DNA from: Leptospiraceae bacterium
GTDB taxonomy: Bacteria > Spirochaetota > Leptospiria > Leptospirales > Leptospiraceae
NCBI GenBank assembly: GCA_016708435.1
Contig: JADJFV010000033.1
Location: forward strand, 383,182 to 447,181
Reading direction: 5' to 3'
DNA: 64,000 nt
The notes under the pieces: generated by a model
The model's database searches: none
Told to the model about the DNA's origin: nothing
Seen by the model: the letters and a program-made list of their open reading frames with translations, nothing else
Shown here: positions 15,529 through 26,504 of the stretch, one piece after another
How the letters are laid out: each line of letters opens with the position of its first letter
Numbering within the stretch: position 1 is the first letter of the stretch
Translations under genes and position numbers: made by a program

Positions 15529-15998
15529 ACGGAAGTGAAAAAACTTTTTCAGTATTAATGAATACCTCTTCGTTAAATTTCTATCAAAGGAAATAAATTT
15601 ATAGATATAGTCGAGCGAGTTCTTTTTTTCTTTTTATTCTTTATTTCGAGTTTTCCTTGGTTTTTTACTTGCCTTGCAGTCAATTTATTTACATATTAAA
15701 AATTAAGAAATAGTAAGCGCGATTGCCTTCGGATACATAAAAGATACTGTCAAGAATACTATCAAAGATACTATTAACTATAGTGATTTCGTTTGAATGA
15801 CTATATTTAGCAGTATACCAAAGACTATGACTGATAGTAAATTGGATGCATCGGCAATACAAAGAATAACTACTTCGTATGTTGAAAACTGACATTGAAT
15901 TTAGTATCTAATATTAGCAGAGATCATTATTTATCTATGACTACAACTTGAAAGGGAAGAACTAAAACACTTGGATGAGAATAGAAGGCGATTTATTT
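15529..15998. other. Intergenic gap with palindromic repeat
   Basis: No convincing gene in these 470 bases. TGAAAAA/TTTTTCA (15536-15551) just after the desaturase gene may act as a weak terminator. A dispersed repeat fills 15721-15858 (separate entry). The reverse frame through it (15689-15895) is a by-product of the repeat. Confidence 0.5.
15721..15858. repeat. Palindromic dispersed repeat with internal 12-base units, copy 1
   Basis: Starts GATTGC and ends GGCAAT, so the tips are inverted. Near the left end are 12-base imperfect tandem units beginning ATACT (ATACTGTCAAGA, ATACTATCAAAG, ATACTATTAACT), and near the right end GATAGTAA runs the opposite way. The homologous copy lies at 30901-31028. 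No coding function is evident. Confidence 0.65.
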
Positions 15999-18845
15999 AT
16001 GACTAGCATAGTAGCGAAAACCATTCTTCTCGTTGAAGACGAAGTCATCATTGCCTTGATGGAAGTAAAACAATTAGAGAAAGAAGGCTACAAGGTGATT
16101 CATGTTGAGGACGGGAATCAAGCTATCGACATGGTCAATGAAAAACGAGATCAAATAGATTTGATACTGATGGATATTGATTTGGGAAATGGCATCGATG
16201 GCACTCAAGCTGCAAAAGAAATTTTAAAGAGTCATGATATACCTATTGTTTTCCTTTCCGCTAGAGTAGAAAAAGAAGTCGTTCAAAAAACAGAAAAAAT
16301 TACATCTTATGGTTATGTAGTAAAAAATTCTGGAATCATTGTAATTGATGCCTCTATCAAAATGGCATTTAAACTTTATGAGGCAAATAAAAAAACAGAA
16401 AGACAAAGAGAGCGGCTAAGAACAATTCTCCACTCCATTGGCGATGCTGTCATTGCCACAGATATGGATGGAAATATTTTACAAATGAATTCCATCGCTG
16501 AAAATTTGACAGGATGGAAATTCAGTGAGGCAAACGGAATGCCTCTGCAAGATGTCTTTCATATTGTAAATGCTGTTACCCGCGAGAAAGTTGTAAGTCC
16601 CGTCGAATTGGTATTAGCCTCAGGGAAAATTGTAGGACTCGCAAATCATACTGTATTAATTGCACAGGATGGACATGAATATAAAATTGCGGATTCAGGC
16701 TCTCCCATAAAAGATTCAGAAGGACATATTACAGGAGTTGTATTAGTATTTCGAGATATAACAAAAGAATATGAAATTCAAGAGGCTCTCAAACAAAGCG
16801 AACTACATTTGCGAACGATTGTTGAAGCTACTCCAAGTTGCGTGAAGCTTGTTTCTAAAGATGGAACTTTACTTGCAATGAACTCCGCTGGACTTTCTAT
16901 TATTGAAGTCGAAGATTCTAAGGATGTAATTGGTAAAAGTGTTTATCCTGTAATTGCTCCAGAATTCAGAGATGCTTTTCAAAAATTCAACGAGCATATC
17001 TGCAATGGCGAGAAAGGATCACTTCGTTTTCAAATCGTTGGAGCGAAAGGAACTAGGCGATGGCTGGAATCCCATGCTGTTTCACTTCCTTCACCCGAAA
17101 CTCATGAATTAATTCATTTAGCGATTACGCATGATATTACCGAACAAAAACAATATGAAGAATCTCTTCACGCGCGAGAAAAAATATATCATACTATATT
17201 TGAAAAAAGCAGGGCTGTTAAATTATTAATAGACCCGAATGACGGAAAGATTGTTGATGCAAATTCTGCAGCAGCGGAATTTTATGGTTATTCGCTAGAA
17301 GAATTAAAAGAATTAAAGATCAATAAAATAAATGTTTTATCAGAAGAAAAAATAAAAGAAGAGATGCTAAACGCAAGCACAGAAAAAAGAAATTACTTTA
17401 ATTTTAAACATCGTCTTGCAAATGGAGAACTTCGCGATGTGGAGGTTTACTCAAGCCCTCTCACAGTAGGAGGTCGCCCTTTGCTTCATTCCATTATACA
17501 TGATATTAGTGATCGAAAAAAAATGGAAGCTGCCCTTACTGAAAATGAGCGGAATATGAAGATTCTCCTCGATACGATGACGGAAGGAGTTGCCTTAAAT
17601 GAAATTATTTATGATGACACAGGAGAAATGATTGATTATAAAATTTTAAATGTAAATAAAGCATTCTATTCCATGGCAGATTATAGCAGCGTTGAGGTAA
17701 TTGGAAATTATGCGACAAAGCTATATGGTATGTCTATTGATTTTATTAAAACATTCTGGAGAGGTCATCAGGATATGCGGACAACTGTATTTACTGAAAT
17801 GTGGAGTCCGCTGCACAATAAATGTTACTTCATTGCGACATCGCCTTTTGTCGATGGCAAATTTGTTACAACATTTCTTGATATTACCGAGCGGAAAAAT
17901 GCAGAAACCGCACTAGCCGAATTTAATCGAGACTTTGAAAATTTCTTAAAAGAAACAACTGATTTTATTTACTTTAAAGATCGAGAAAGTAGGTTTCGTT
18001 TTTGTAGTCAAAGCCTGGCGAACATCACAGGTCATGCAAATTGGCGAGATTTGATCGGAAAGAATGATTTTGAAGTATTTCCAGCAGACACTGCTAAAAT
18101 TTATTACGAAGAAGAACTACCAATCTTTGGAGAAGGAAAACCCCTGCAAGGTAAGATAGATCCCTATTACGATGCAGAGGGTAATATGGGTTATGTGTCC
18201 ACAAATAAATGGCCTCTATTTGATAATAATAAAAACGTAGTAGGGATATTTGGTATTAGCCGTGACATCACAGAGCGTAAAAGAATGGAAGAGCAGTTAG
18301 AGAGCACAAAATTGGCTCTTGAGAATGCGAACATTGAGCTTGAAAAATTATCAAATACGGATGTATTGACTGCTATTGGGAATAGGCGATACTTTGAAAA
18401 GATTTTTGAAAAAGAATGCCTTCGATCAAGAAGAAACAATAGCCCTCTATCGATTCTTATTATTGACATTGATGATTTTAAAAATTACAATGATCATTTT
18501 GGACATTTGCAAGGAGATGAATGCTTGAAAATTGTTGCGAAAGCAATTGCTGGACTGGCAAGAAGAGCACCTGATCTAGCGGCACGGTGGGGTGGCGAAG
18601 AATTCATTGTTTTACTACCTGAAACAAACCTTTCGGAAGCTTGGGTTGTTGCAGAAAATATCCGCACACACGTGCAGGAGTTAGCCCTCCCCCATCCAAT
18701 AGCTAGAGCGGCTAACGTTGTTACATTAAGTGTGGGAGTGTCTTCATGGGGCTATGAAGACCCACAAGAATTAATTTCTAGAGCGGATAAGGCTTTGTAT
18801 GCCGCAAAGAACAACGGTAGAAACAGAGTAGAAATTTCAAAATAG
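15999..18845 (+). CDS. Receiver-PAS-GGDEF diguanylate cyclase
   Basis: 948 residues from ATG 15999, which aligns exactly with the start of the downstream paralogue; an ATG at 15975 is less likely. Receiver domain with Asp59 (LILMDIDLG), then about five PAS/PAC domains to about residue 770, then GGDEF. The active motif is intact (GGEEF from Gly865), and an RxxD inhibitory site (Arg856-Asp859) lies at the usual distance, so it should make cyclic di-GMP and be feedback-inhibited. No EAL domain. The N-terminal half closely matches the next gene, pointing to duplication followed by output exchange. The two genes are 19 bases apart and probably co-transcribed. Confidence 0.9.
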   Translation: MTSIVAKTILLVEDEVIIALMEVKQLEKEGYKVIHVEDGNQAIDMVNEKRDQIDLILMDIDLGNGIDGTQAAKEILKSHDIPIVFLSARVEKEVVQKTEKITSYGYVVKNSGIIVIDASIKMAFKLYEANKKTERQRERLRTILHSIGDAVIATDMDGNILQMNSIAENLTGWKFSEANGMPLQDVFHIVNAVTREKVVSPVELVLASGKIVGLANHTVLIAQDGHEYKIADSGSPIKDSEGHITGVVLVFRDITKEYEIQEALKQSELHLRTIVEATPSCVKLVSKDGTLLAMNSAGLSIIEVEDSKDVIGKSVYPVIAPEFRDAFQKFNEHICNGEKGSLRFQIVGAKGTRRWLESHAVSLPSPETHELIHLAITHDITEQKQYEESLHAREKIYHTIFEKSRAVKLLIDPNDGKIVDANSAAAEFYGYSLEELKELKINKINVLSEEKIKEEMLNASTEKRNYFNFKHRLANGELRDVEVYSSPLTVGGRPLLHSIIHDISDRKKMEAALTENERNMKILLDTMTEGVALNEIIYDDTGEMIDYKILNVNKAFYSMADYSSVEVIGNYATKLYGMSIDFIKTFWRGHQDMRTTVFTEMWSPLHNKCYFIATSPFVDGKFVTTFLDITERKNAETALAEFNRDFENFLKETTDFIYFKDRESRFRFCSQSLANITGHANWRDLIGKNDFEVFPADTAKIYYEEELPIFGEGKPLQGKIDPYYDAEGNMGYVSTNKWPLFDNNKNVVGIFGISRDITERKRMEEQLESTKLALENANIELEKLSNTDVLTAIGNRRYFEKIFEKECLRSRRNNSPLSILIIDIDDFKNYNDHFGHLQGDECLKIVAKAIAGLARRAPDLAARWGGEEFIVLLPETNLSEAWVVAENIRTHVQELALPHPIARAANVVTLSVGVSSWGYEDPQELISRADKALYAAKNNGRNRVEISK

Positions 18846-18864
18846 ACTTCAAAAAGAGGAATGA

Positions 18865-21039
18865 ATGTTTGATAAATCAAATAAAACCATACTGCTCGTA
18901 GAAGATGAAATCATCATTGCCATGATGGAACTTAAGTTGTTAGAAAAAGAAGGGTATCGAGTAATACATGCGGCTAATGGGGAAGAAGCGATTGATATTG
19001 TAAATAATTCGCCAATTGATTTAATCCTTATGGACATTGATTTAGGGAAAGGTATGGATGGAACTGAAACTGCAAGAGAAATTTTAAGAACCCATAACTT
19101 ACCTATCGTGTTCCTCTCATCCAGAACCGAAAAAGACATTGTTCAAAAAACGGAGGTCATTACTTCGTATGGATATATAATGAAGAATTCTGGAATTATC
19201 GTTATGGACGCGTCTATCAAAATGGCTTTTAAGTTGCATGAAGCAAATGAACGAACTCAAAGAGAGAAAGAGCAACTTCGAACCATTTTACATTCTATTG
19301 GAGATGCAGTAATCGCTACAAATAGAGAAGGGCTTATTGTTCGAATGAACATAGTTGCAGAGGAAATTACTGGCTGGAAATTCTCTGAAGTAGAAGGAAG
19401 ACCATTATACGAAATTTTTAGAATAATCAATGCTCATACAAGAGAAATTGTTCCTGATCCAGTTAAATTAGTATTAGCCACTGGAAATACAATAGGTCTT
19501 GCAAATCATACTGTGCTCATTGCTAGGGATGGAACAGAATGTCAAATTGCCGATTCTGGAGCACCGATTAAAGACGTTAGTGGAAATATTATTGGAGTAG
19601 TTCTTGTTTTTCGAGATGTTACACAGGAATACGAAATTCAGAATAAAATTGAAATAAGTGAAAGAAAGTATCGAACCATTATTGATGTATCACCTATTCC
19701 GTATGCACTTAATGACGATCATCAAAATATTCTATTAATAAACAAGGCGTTTACAGAGACATTTGGATATTCCCATGAAGATATTCCAACTCTTTCCGAT
19801 TGGTGGCCTAAGGCATATCCTGATTTAGAATATCGAAATTGGGTTGCCTCTACCTGGCAGAATAATGTAGAAAAATCGTTACGAGATGGAAAACCATTTA
19901 TACCTCTTGAAATAATAATTCAATGCAAGGATGGAACCAAACGTTCTGTAATGGCGAGCGCAGTTTCTCTTGGTGATTCTTTTTCGGGGATACACTTAGT
20001 TATCCTTTATGACATAACTGATAGGAAAAAAAATGAAGATGAACTTCGGGTTAGCAAGCAATTGCTTGAAGCCTCTCAGTCTATCGCAAAATTAGGTGGC
20101 TGGGAATTGGACTTAACTACGAATACACTTTATTGGACTGCTGAGACCTATCGCATTCATGAAACTTCTCCGTCAGAGTTTAATCCTACAGTCGATGCTG
20201 GAGTTGGATATTTCTTACCTGAATCTCGGCAAATGATTTCGGAAGCTCTTAAAAATGCAATAGAAAAAGGGATAGGATACGATCTTGAATTAGAAACATT
20301 TACAACTAAGGGTAGAAAAATTGATGTTCGCACTACTTGTCATGTCACTATAGTCAATGGAAAGCCAGCAAAGCTAACTGGAATTTTTCAGGACATAACA
20401 GTTAGTAAACTCGCTGGTCAGGAAATTCGAAATTTGCTGCAAGAGAAAGAAATAATTCTAAAAGAAGTTCATCATAGAGTTAAAAATAATATGAGCACTA
20501 TCTTTGGGTTACTGACAACTCAAGCAGTTACTGTAAATGATTTGGCTGTGCAAAGTATCCTTCAGGATTCAGCAGGACGCGTGCAAAGTATGATGGTATT
20601 ATATGACAAACTATATCGATCAGAGAACGCTGGTATTGTCTCAATTAAGGACTATTTTCCATCTTTAATCTTTGAAATTATTAGCCTTTTTCCTAAAACC
20701 AAACTTGTTAAGATAGAAACTGAATTGGATGATATTCGATTAAAAACTTTAGTGGTTACTCCTTTAGGAATTATTTTTAACGAGCTAATTACAAATACAA
20801 TGAAGTATGCATTTTCAGAAAACAAGGACGGGTTAATACGAGTAACCGCAAAGCAAAAGGAAAATCTGATTATCCTCACCTATGAGGATAATGGCAAAGG
20901 AATTCCTTCATTCATATCTTTTGATAAGCCGACTGGGTTTGGATTACTATTAATTAAAATGCTAGTAAAACAAATCAACGGAACTATTTCCATGGAAATA
21001 AAAAATGGAACATGCTTTGTAATTGAATTTCATGTTTAA
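18865..21039 (+). CDS. Receiver-PAS hybrid histidine kinase (HisKA_2/HWE-like)
   Basis: 724 residues: receiver domain with Asp57, three PAS domains, then a kinase of the HisKA_2 type. The phosphorylated His lies in EVHHRVKNNMSTIFGLL, followed by an ATPase with NELITNTMKYAF and YEDNGKGIPSF. Residues 1 to about 260 closely resemble the preceding GGDEF protein, including receiver and first PAS. An N-terminal receiver suggests it is controlled by another kinase and passes the signal on; no free receiver protein is next to it. AAGAGGAATGA precedes the start. Confidence 0.9.
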   Translation: MFDKSNKTILLVEDEIIIAMMELKLLEKEGYRVIHAANGEEAIDIVNNSPIDLILMDIDLGKGMDGTETAREILRTHNLPIVFLSSRTEKDIVQKTEVITSYGYIMKNSGIIVMDASIKMAFKLHEANERTQREKEQLRTILHSIGDAVIATNREGLIVRMNIVAEEITGWKFSEVEGRPLYEIFRIINAHTREIVPDPVKLVLATGNTIGLANHTVLIARDGTECQIADSGAPIKDVSGNIIGVVLVFRDVTQEYEIQNKIEISERKYRTIIDVSPIPYALNDDHQNILLINKAFTETFGYSHEDIPTLSDWWPKAYPDLEYRNWVASTWQNNVEKSLRDGKPFIPLEIIIQCKDGTKRSVMASAVSLGDSFSGIHLVILYDITDRKKNEDELRVSKQLLEASQSIAKLGGWELDLTTNTLYWTAETYRIHETSPSEFNPTVDAGVGYFLPESRQMISEALKNAIEKGIGYDLELETFTTKGRKIDVRTTCHVTIVNGKPAKLTGIFQDITVSKLAGQEIRNLLQEKEIILKEVHHRVKNNMSTIFGLLTTQAVTVNDLAVQSILQDSAGRVQSMMVLYDKLYRSENAGIVSIKDYFPSLIFEIISLFPKTKLVKIETELDDIRLKTLVVTPLGIIFNELITNTMKYAFSENKDGLIRVTAKQKENLIILTYEDNGKGIPSFISFDKPTGFGLLLIKMLVKQINGTISMEIKNGTCFVIEFHV

Positions 21040-21741
21040 GTTGCAAAAAAAGAACCTATGATCTGAAGCAATATGGGGCTGTGTAAAAAGAAGGCTTTCT
21101 CACATCGCTTGGCAGTTGGGCGGAGGCGGGTGGATAAAGACGTGAAGGCGCAAATAATAGAGCTAATAAAATCAATACTATTTACGTCCTGTGCGGCTAA
21201 ACTCAATATTGCTCCTTAGGGAAGCAACTTAATGTAACACATTGCTTTTACTTTTACAAAATCCCTGATCGGCATGCAATGCTAATGGTGGGTTTGTCAA
21301 ATTCAATGCTGATCCCAAAGGGTCGCAACAAAAGGCGGGCTGTTGATTTTACTAGTTTATTAGGTTTGTCTAATATTGTTGATTTCATAAAATGTTACAT
21401 AGTTTTACTCTTATGCCTAAGGTGAGTTACTAGGTAGAATTGGAGAAAAGAATAGATTATACAGAAAAATTACTTTGCTATGATAAGATATATTTTTTTA
21501 GTAATCAAAAATGTTTCGAAAAATTTATTGCCCTAAAACAAGTCTTTACTGAAAGTGAGTTAATTAAAAAACTTCTAAGGCTTAAATAAATTCTTCTTGG
21601 GCTAGCATTTTATTTTAAATAACCTTATTATTTTTTTTGAGTCTGCTGCGAAATGGGTCATTTTTAGTTTTCGTATTGATAAATCTTAGCGGTTAAATGT
21701 ATGAAACCTTATTTTGCAACGGACTCTTTAAAGGAAAGTGC
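21040..21741. other. Intergenic gap with dispersed-repeat fragments
   Basis: About 700 bases with stops in all frames and no gene I can support. Around 21280-21376 it holds CTAATGGTGGGTTTG, GGCGGGCTGTTG and TATTAGgtttgtCTAATA (21358-21375, a 6-bp hairpin); related pieces in the same order occur at 50890-50945. A relatively GC-rich stretch near 21100-21160 is unexplained. TTTATTTTAAATAACC near 21606 may be part of an upstream regulatory region of the porin gene. Confidence 0.4.
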
Positions 21742-23436
21742 ATGAAACTATTGTTCATATTTTTTATATTCTTATTCACAACAATTATAGCTAAAGATAC
21801 ATCAAAAACAAATAAGGGAAAATTGATTGAAAGAGAAGTAGAAATTATTCGTGTCAAAGAAGAGCCTGATATTAAGGCTAATCAATATTTTCCAAAGCAG
21901 CCTGAAGAAAACAAATTACCACAAGATTCTAATACGCAAAGCAATGTAAGAGAAGTCGAAGAAAAAAAAGATGTTGAGGGCTTGCAGGCAAAAGAAACCA
22001 TTAGCGATAATAAATCAAAAACGATCAAGCTTCCTGAAGTCAGTGTCGAAATATTTGGATTTATTAAAGCTGATTATGTTTATTCCAATCAGGCAATGTT
22101 GTCCTTTGGTCGTGAAAATTTAACTGCTCCCAATCAGGCAAAACGCATAGTGCAAAATGATGATCGGGATCAGCGGTCACTCATGAGTATCCGCGAAACT
22201 TCAATAGGCTTTAAGCCCAAGTTTGGAAATAATTTGCATTAAGTAATTCAGTTTGATCTAATGGACATTAACCAGGGAAATGGAGGACCGGCGAGTAAGC
22301 CTCGTATTGTGCAGGCATACATTGAATATAAATTTGGAAACAAGATGGATTTTTTTGCGGGACAGAAGTGGGATATTTTTTCGCCATTGTATCCTGACAC
22401 TTACAATATTATTTCTGGATTACTCGGCAGTGGGAACCTTGGTTGGTTTAGAGAACAAATGGGATTTAAGCATTCTCTTTCTTCTCAATTTAATTTATCA
22501 TATTCGATTGGAAATTCTAATCTAAATACTTCTCCAAACGTATCGCCTAACGTTGAGTTAACTAAGGCTCCAACGTTTGCTTTTCAATTAGAATGGATAC
22601 CTACCAATCAACTAAATCTTTATCTGTCTGGAATTTATTCTAATTTGAAATACTATGATCCAAATTATTCAACATTGTATTTGAATAATAATTATAGTAG
22701 TTCTAGTTCTAGTTTCGATGATTCTTATAACCAACTTTTGAATAATAAAAAAGTCAGTCGTGTATCAAGTGGAATTTCTCTTAGCGCACAATGGAAATTA
22801 GCCAGTAATCTCAACATAAAGGGAGAAACTCATATAGGTCAGAACTTAGATAATTTTAGCACATTGACTCAGTCAGCCGTTCAGGTAACTTCGTATGGAC
22901 AGTCTCTTTTGCAATCCTCTTCCCCTCTCGCCTATCGATCCAATTCTGTAAACGGTGGAAGAACACAATATAACTCTATTAGAGAGGCGGGCGCATGGAT
23001 GAGTATTCTTTATAATATTACCGAGCACTGGGAAGTTATATTTCTTGCAGGCAAGACTAAAATTTTAAATCCAGATAGATTAAAAACTTCATTTGAATCT
23101 ATTTCGGGAAATCAATTTTATCTCAAGGAAATGAATCGAAACCAGCCCAATGTAAACGTGTGGGGTTCTGATCAACTTGGCTCAGTGATTACAAATTCAA
23201 CGATAGGCGGAAGCGTGGCAAGGATTCTAGAAGGCAATTTCAAATTATTCGTATATTACCAATACACGGAGACAGAATACAAGACGAGTGATCGGCAAAA
23301 AGGCATTGGTAGACTAATTAGTAGCATAGGAAATGATGGAGCCATTTCGTGGAACTCTGCTAATGCAGCTATACCGGATTCTGGGAATTTGCCTCATGCT
23401 CATTTAATTCGTGCTGGCGCTATGATGAATTTTTAG
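21742..23436 (+). pseudogene. DcaP-like outer-membrane porin, interrupted by in-frame TAA
   Basis: One continuous frame of about 565 codons from ATG 21742 (signal peptide MKLLFIFFIFLFTTIIA, preceded by AAAGGAAAG) to 23436, broken only by TAA at 22240-22242. The two sides read naturally through it: FGNNLH, stop, VIQFDLMDINQGNGG. A Tyr codon changed in its last base would explain the stop. After a charged linker comes VEIFGFIKADYVYSNQ, then long alternating beta-strand sequence ending ...IRAGAMMNF with a terminal Phe, as in outer-membrane barrels. It resembles DcaP-type trimeric porins for small acids, but the substrate is unknown. If the stop is real only a 166-residue fragment is made, unless translation restarts at ATG 22261, which has no signal peptide. 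Confidence 0.75.
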
Positions 23437-23457
23437 AAAAGCAAAAAAGGAAAGGAA

Positions 23458-25284
23458 ATGAAATTATCTATAAAACAAATTATCACAATTAGCTTTATTG
23501 GGCTAACAACGATTATACTATTATTAACGGCTTTGATAATATCCCTGTATCTAAGTCAGAATCAACTGTATGAAAATCAAAATCGAAAATTTGACTCTTA
23601 TCTTCTTGCAGATGAATTAAGACAGAGTTCGGATGATTTAACAAGATTAATGAGAACCTATGCATTGACAGGAGATGAAAAGTATAAGGACTATTTCTTT
23701 ACTGTTTTAGATATTCGAAATGGGAAAAAAACTAGACCGGAAAAATACAATCGAATCTATTGGGATTTCTATACGGTTAATGGAAATAAGCCGCGACCGG
23801 ACGATAAGGCTGTCAGTCTATCTGATTTAATGAAACAAAGTGGATTCACAGATTCTGAATTTACTAAGCTAGAAGAAGCAAGAAAAAATTCGGATGGGTT
23901 AGTAAGAACAGAAGAAATTGCTATGAGTGCAATGCAAGGCAAATTGGAAGAAGATGCAAAGACTATGATTTTACCGAATGAAAATTTGAAAGAATTTGCG
24001 AGAAGAATTTTACATAGCGAGAAATATCACAAAGATAAATTTAATATTATGAAGCCAATAGATGACTTTTATGTTTTGTTAGAAACTAGAACAAATCAAG
24101 AAGTTTTGAATTCAAAGGAAAAGCAAACGTTTCTATTACAAATGACTATTTTTGTTTTGGTGTGTTTAGTGTTAGCATCCCTTTTTTCATTTTATTTAAT
24201 TCACAGAGAAGTAATAAAACCAATCTTGATATTTAATGAAGAAATTCAAGAAATTACGAATAGTAAAAACTTAACTAAGCAGTTAATCAATGATAGCCAC
24301 AATGAGATTGGTGAGCTTGCAATGAAATTTAATGAATTTATTAAAAGTATCCGCACTTTATTTTTAGCATTTCAATCTAATTCTAAGAGTGTGAATAAGC
24401 TCGCTATGACTTTGGAGGAAGCAATTCAGGAAACAAAAACCTCTTTTGAAGAAGTCTCTATTGCGACTGATAGCGTTGCTGATGAGACAGGACAACTCAT
24501 GCATTTTACGGAAACAATTACAGAAATGATGAATGAGTCTAAACAGAAAATTTCGAATGGTTCAAATCTATCAAAAAGAAATTTGAGTAGCGCACAAATC
24601 TTGTTATCTGAAATTACAAGCGCATACGCAGAGTTAAACTTAGCTAATAGAGAACTAAAAACAATCAGTTCTCAATTGGATGAGACTGCGAAGGCTACTG
24701 AATCGCTGTCTGAACGATCAAGGGAAATTCACTTAGTGCTTATTTCTGTTAGGGAAATTTCAAAGCAAACTGGACTTCTTGCACTCAATGCAGCGATTGA
24801 GTCAGCTAGAGCAGGAGAGCACGGGAAGGGTTTCGCTGTAGTAGCCGATGAAGTAGGAAATCTTGCCGCACAAACTCAGCAGGCTACTGCAAGGATTAGT
24901 CAGGTCGTGAATGATATTACTTTAGAAATTAACGATTCAGTAAATAAAATTCGGATCACAAATGATAGTAGTAAAAAATTATTTCAAATTATTGCTAAAA
25001 TAGAAAAGGTAATTTCGAATAATGTTTCCATTGTTAAAAATACACAAGAAGAATCTTCTCTCATTTCCTTGGAGCTTTCCGGCATTGAAAAAAACATTAC
25101 AGAGGTAAATATCGTTAATGCGCAGATACTTGGAGCCAATCAGCATCTTGCTGCATCTGGAGAAGAAGTAAGCGTTGCCATGAAATCAAAAATTGCTGCT
25201 CTCGATAATATTAATAAGCAGATAATTTCTTTAAATTCAGAAAACAAAGCTTTGCAAGCAGATATTATTCAATTTAAAATTTAA
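23458..25284 (+). CDS. Methyl-accepting chemotaxis protein
   Basis: 608 residues. Membrane segments at about 8-30 and 223-248 flank a periplasmic sensor of about 190 residues (TRLMRTYALTGDEKYKDYF, mostly helical). A HAMP domain follows, then a long cytoplasmic coiled coil with the conserved hairpin tip ISKQTGLLALNAAIESARAG and GFAVVADEVGNLAAQ. It should relay a signal to CheA/CheW and flagella. Ligand unknown. It starts 21 bases after the porin gene behind AAAAAAGGAAAGGAA, so co-transcription with the porin, perhaps for the same substrate, is a reasonable inference. Confidence 0.92.
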   Translation: MKLSIKQIITISFIGLTTIILLLTALIISLYLSQNQLYENQNRKFDSYLLADELRQSSDDLTRLMRTYALTGDEKYKDYFFTVLDIRNGKKTRPEKYNRIYWDFYTVNGNKPRPDDKAVSLSDLMKQSGFTDSEFTKLEEARKNSDGLVRTEEIAMSAMQGKLEEDAKTMILPNENLKEFARRILHSEKYHKDKFNIMKPIDDFYVLLETRTNQEVLNSKEKQTFLLQMTIFVLVCLVLASLFSFYLIHREVIKPILIFNEEIQEITNSKNLTKQLINDSHNEIGELAMKFNEFIKSIRTLFLAFQSNSKSVNKLAMTLEEAIQETKTSFEEVSIATDSVADETGQLMHFTETITEMMNESKQKISNGSNLSKRNLSSAQILLSEITSAYAELNLANRELKTISSQLDETAKATESLSERSREIHLVLISVREISKQTGLLALNAAIESARAGEHGKGFAVVADEVGNLAAQTQQATARISQVVNDITLEINDSVNKIRITNDSSKKLFQIIAKIEKVISNNVSIVKNTQEESSLISLELSGIEKNITEVNIVNAQILGANQHLAASGEEVSVAMKSKIAALDNINKQIISLNSENKALQADIIQFKI

Positions 25285-25301
25285 AAGAATCTAATTGTAA
25301 T

Positions 25302-26315
25302 TTACCACTTCGGTGGTATTGGTATTTCAACATTTCTCAAATACTCTGCACTTTCTTCTGGAAGAGATGGATTGATATACATACCACTTCCCATTTCAAA
25401 GCCTGCTTGTTTTGTGATTCGAGGAACGATAGAAAGATACCAGTGGTAATACTTTGTTCGCCGCTCTGCAAGAGGGGTTGAACGAATTGTAAAATTATAA
25501 TCTGGATTTCCAAGACCAAAGTATAACATAGATAAAACTTTCTTCAAAATTTTTGCAAGGTCTTTTAGTTCTTCTAATGTAGCATCTTCATACGAGGATG
25601 TATGTTCCCTAGGAAAAATCCAAATATGAAATGGACTGAGTGCGGCATATGGGACGAAGGCGATAAAATTGACATTCTCTGCAATGATGCGAGTTCCGGC
25701 AGCAATTTCATCTAAAGCAGTTCTACAAAAGATGCAATCTCCATAATCATCGAAGTAGCGCATTACTTCTTGTATCCTCGCTCTGAAACTATAAGGCACA
25801 ACGGGAGTAGCCGCTATTTGACAATGCGGATGTTCTAACGATGTGCCTGCTGATTCTCCATGATTTTTAAAGATGACGATTGTTTCCATTCGTGTATCTT
25901 TTGCAATTTCTTCATAACGTAACTTGAAAGCTAGGAGCAAATTATAAATATCCTTTTCAGGTAATAGTGCGGTAATGGAATTATGTTTTGGCGTTTCTAC
26001 TATTACATCATGAACTCCAACGCCTGTAATGGTAGAATTAATTCCTATCTTCCATCTAAACCTTTCTCCTTCTGGAGAAAGGGCAGGATATTTATTTGAA
26101 ATTACTCTAATCTTCCATTCATTGTTTTCCTCAATTCTTAAAAATTCTTTTGTCGCCAAATGCTCGTTACCCGGACAAAAGGGACAATCATGTCTATATT
26201 CTGGTATTTCAATTTTTGGTGAATCTTTTCTTGTAAACTCGTGCGGTCTTTTGGCTCGATCGGTTGCAATGATTACCCAATCTCTAGTAATAATGTTTTG
26301 TCTAATCTCGGACAT
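25302..26315 (-). CDS. galT: Galactose-1-phosphate uridylyltransferase
   Basis: 337 residues from ATG 26315, which follows GAAGGCTATT and gives the usual GalT beginning (SEIRQNIITRDWVIIATDRAKRP with the family's W-V-I-I-A). The frame continues to a TTG at 26372, judged less likely. Zinc ligands CPFC, the nucleophile motif HPHCQI, and the late YHWYLSIVPR are intact. GalT exchanges UDP-glucose and galactose-1-phosphate in the Leloir pathway; in a genome lacking sugar catabolism the role may be envelope sugar supply. No galK or galE is nearby. Confidence 0.92.
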   Translation of the reverse strand: MSEIRQNIITRDWVIIATDRAKRPHEFTRKDSPKIEIPEYRHDCPFCPGNEHLATKEFLRIEENNEWKIRVISNKYPALSPEGERFRWKIGINSTITGVGVHDVIVETPKHNSITALLPEKDIYNLLLAFKLRYEEIAKDTRMETIVIFKNHGESAGTSLEHPHCQIAATPVVPYSFRARIQEVMRYFDDYGDCIFCRTALDEIAAGTRIIAENVNFIAFVPYAALSPFHIWIFPREHTSSYEDATLEELKDLAKILKKVLSMLYFGLGNPDYNFTIRSTPLAERRTKYYHWYLSIVPRITKQAGFEMGSGMYINPSLPEESAEYLRNVEIPIPPKW

Positions 26316-26504
26316 AATAGCCTTCTTATCAACGTCATACGAAACGTATACTTGCCTAATATCTAAAATCAATTCTAATCAAGCAAGATTTAATCTTAAA
26401 AAAAACTCTTTTCTTTCTATGATAAATATCAGCAAGATTTGAATGAGACAGAGTTCTTTCAAAAAACCTATTGCCAAAAAAACAACATTCGCAATTATAC
26501 AGGA

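Noticed and set aside
15689..15895. Reverse-strand 68-residue frame
   Set aside because: It reads through the palindromic repeat, and its similarity to the frame at 30757-31026 comes from the shared DNA repeat and a unit length divisible by three.
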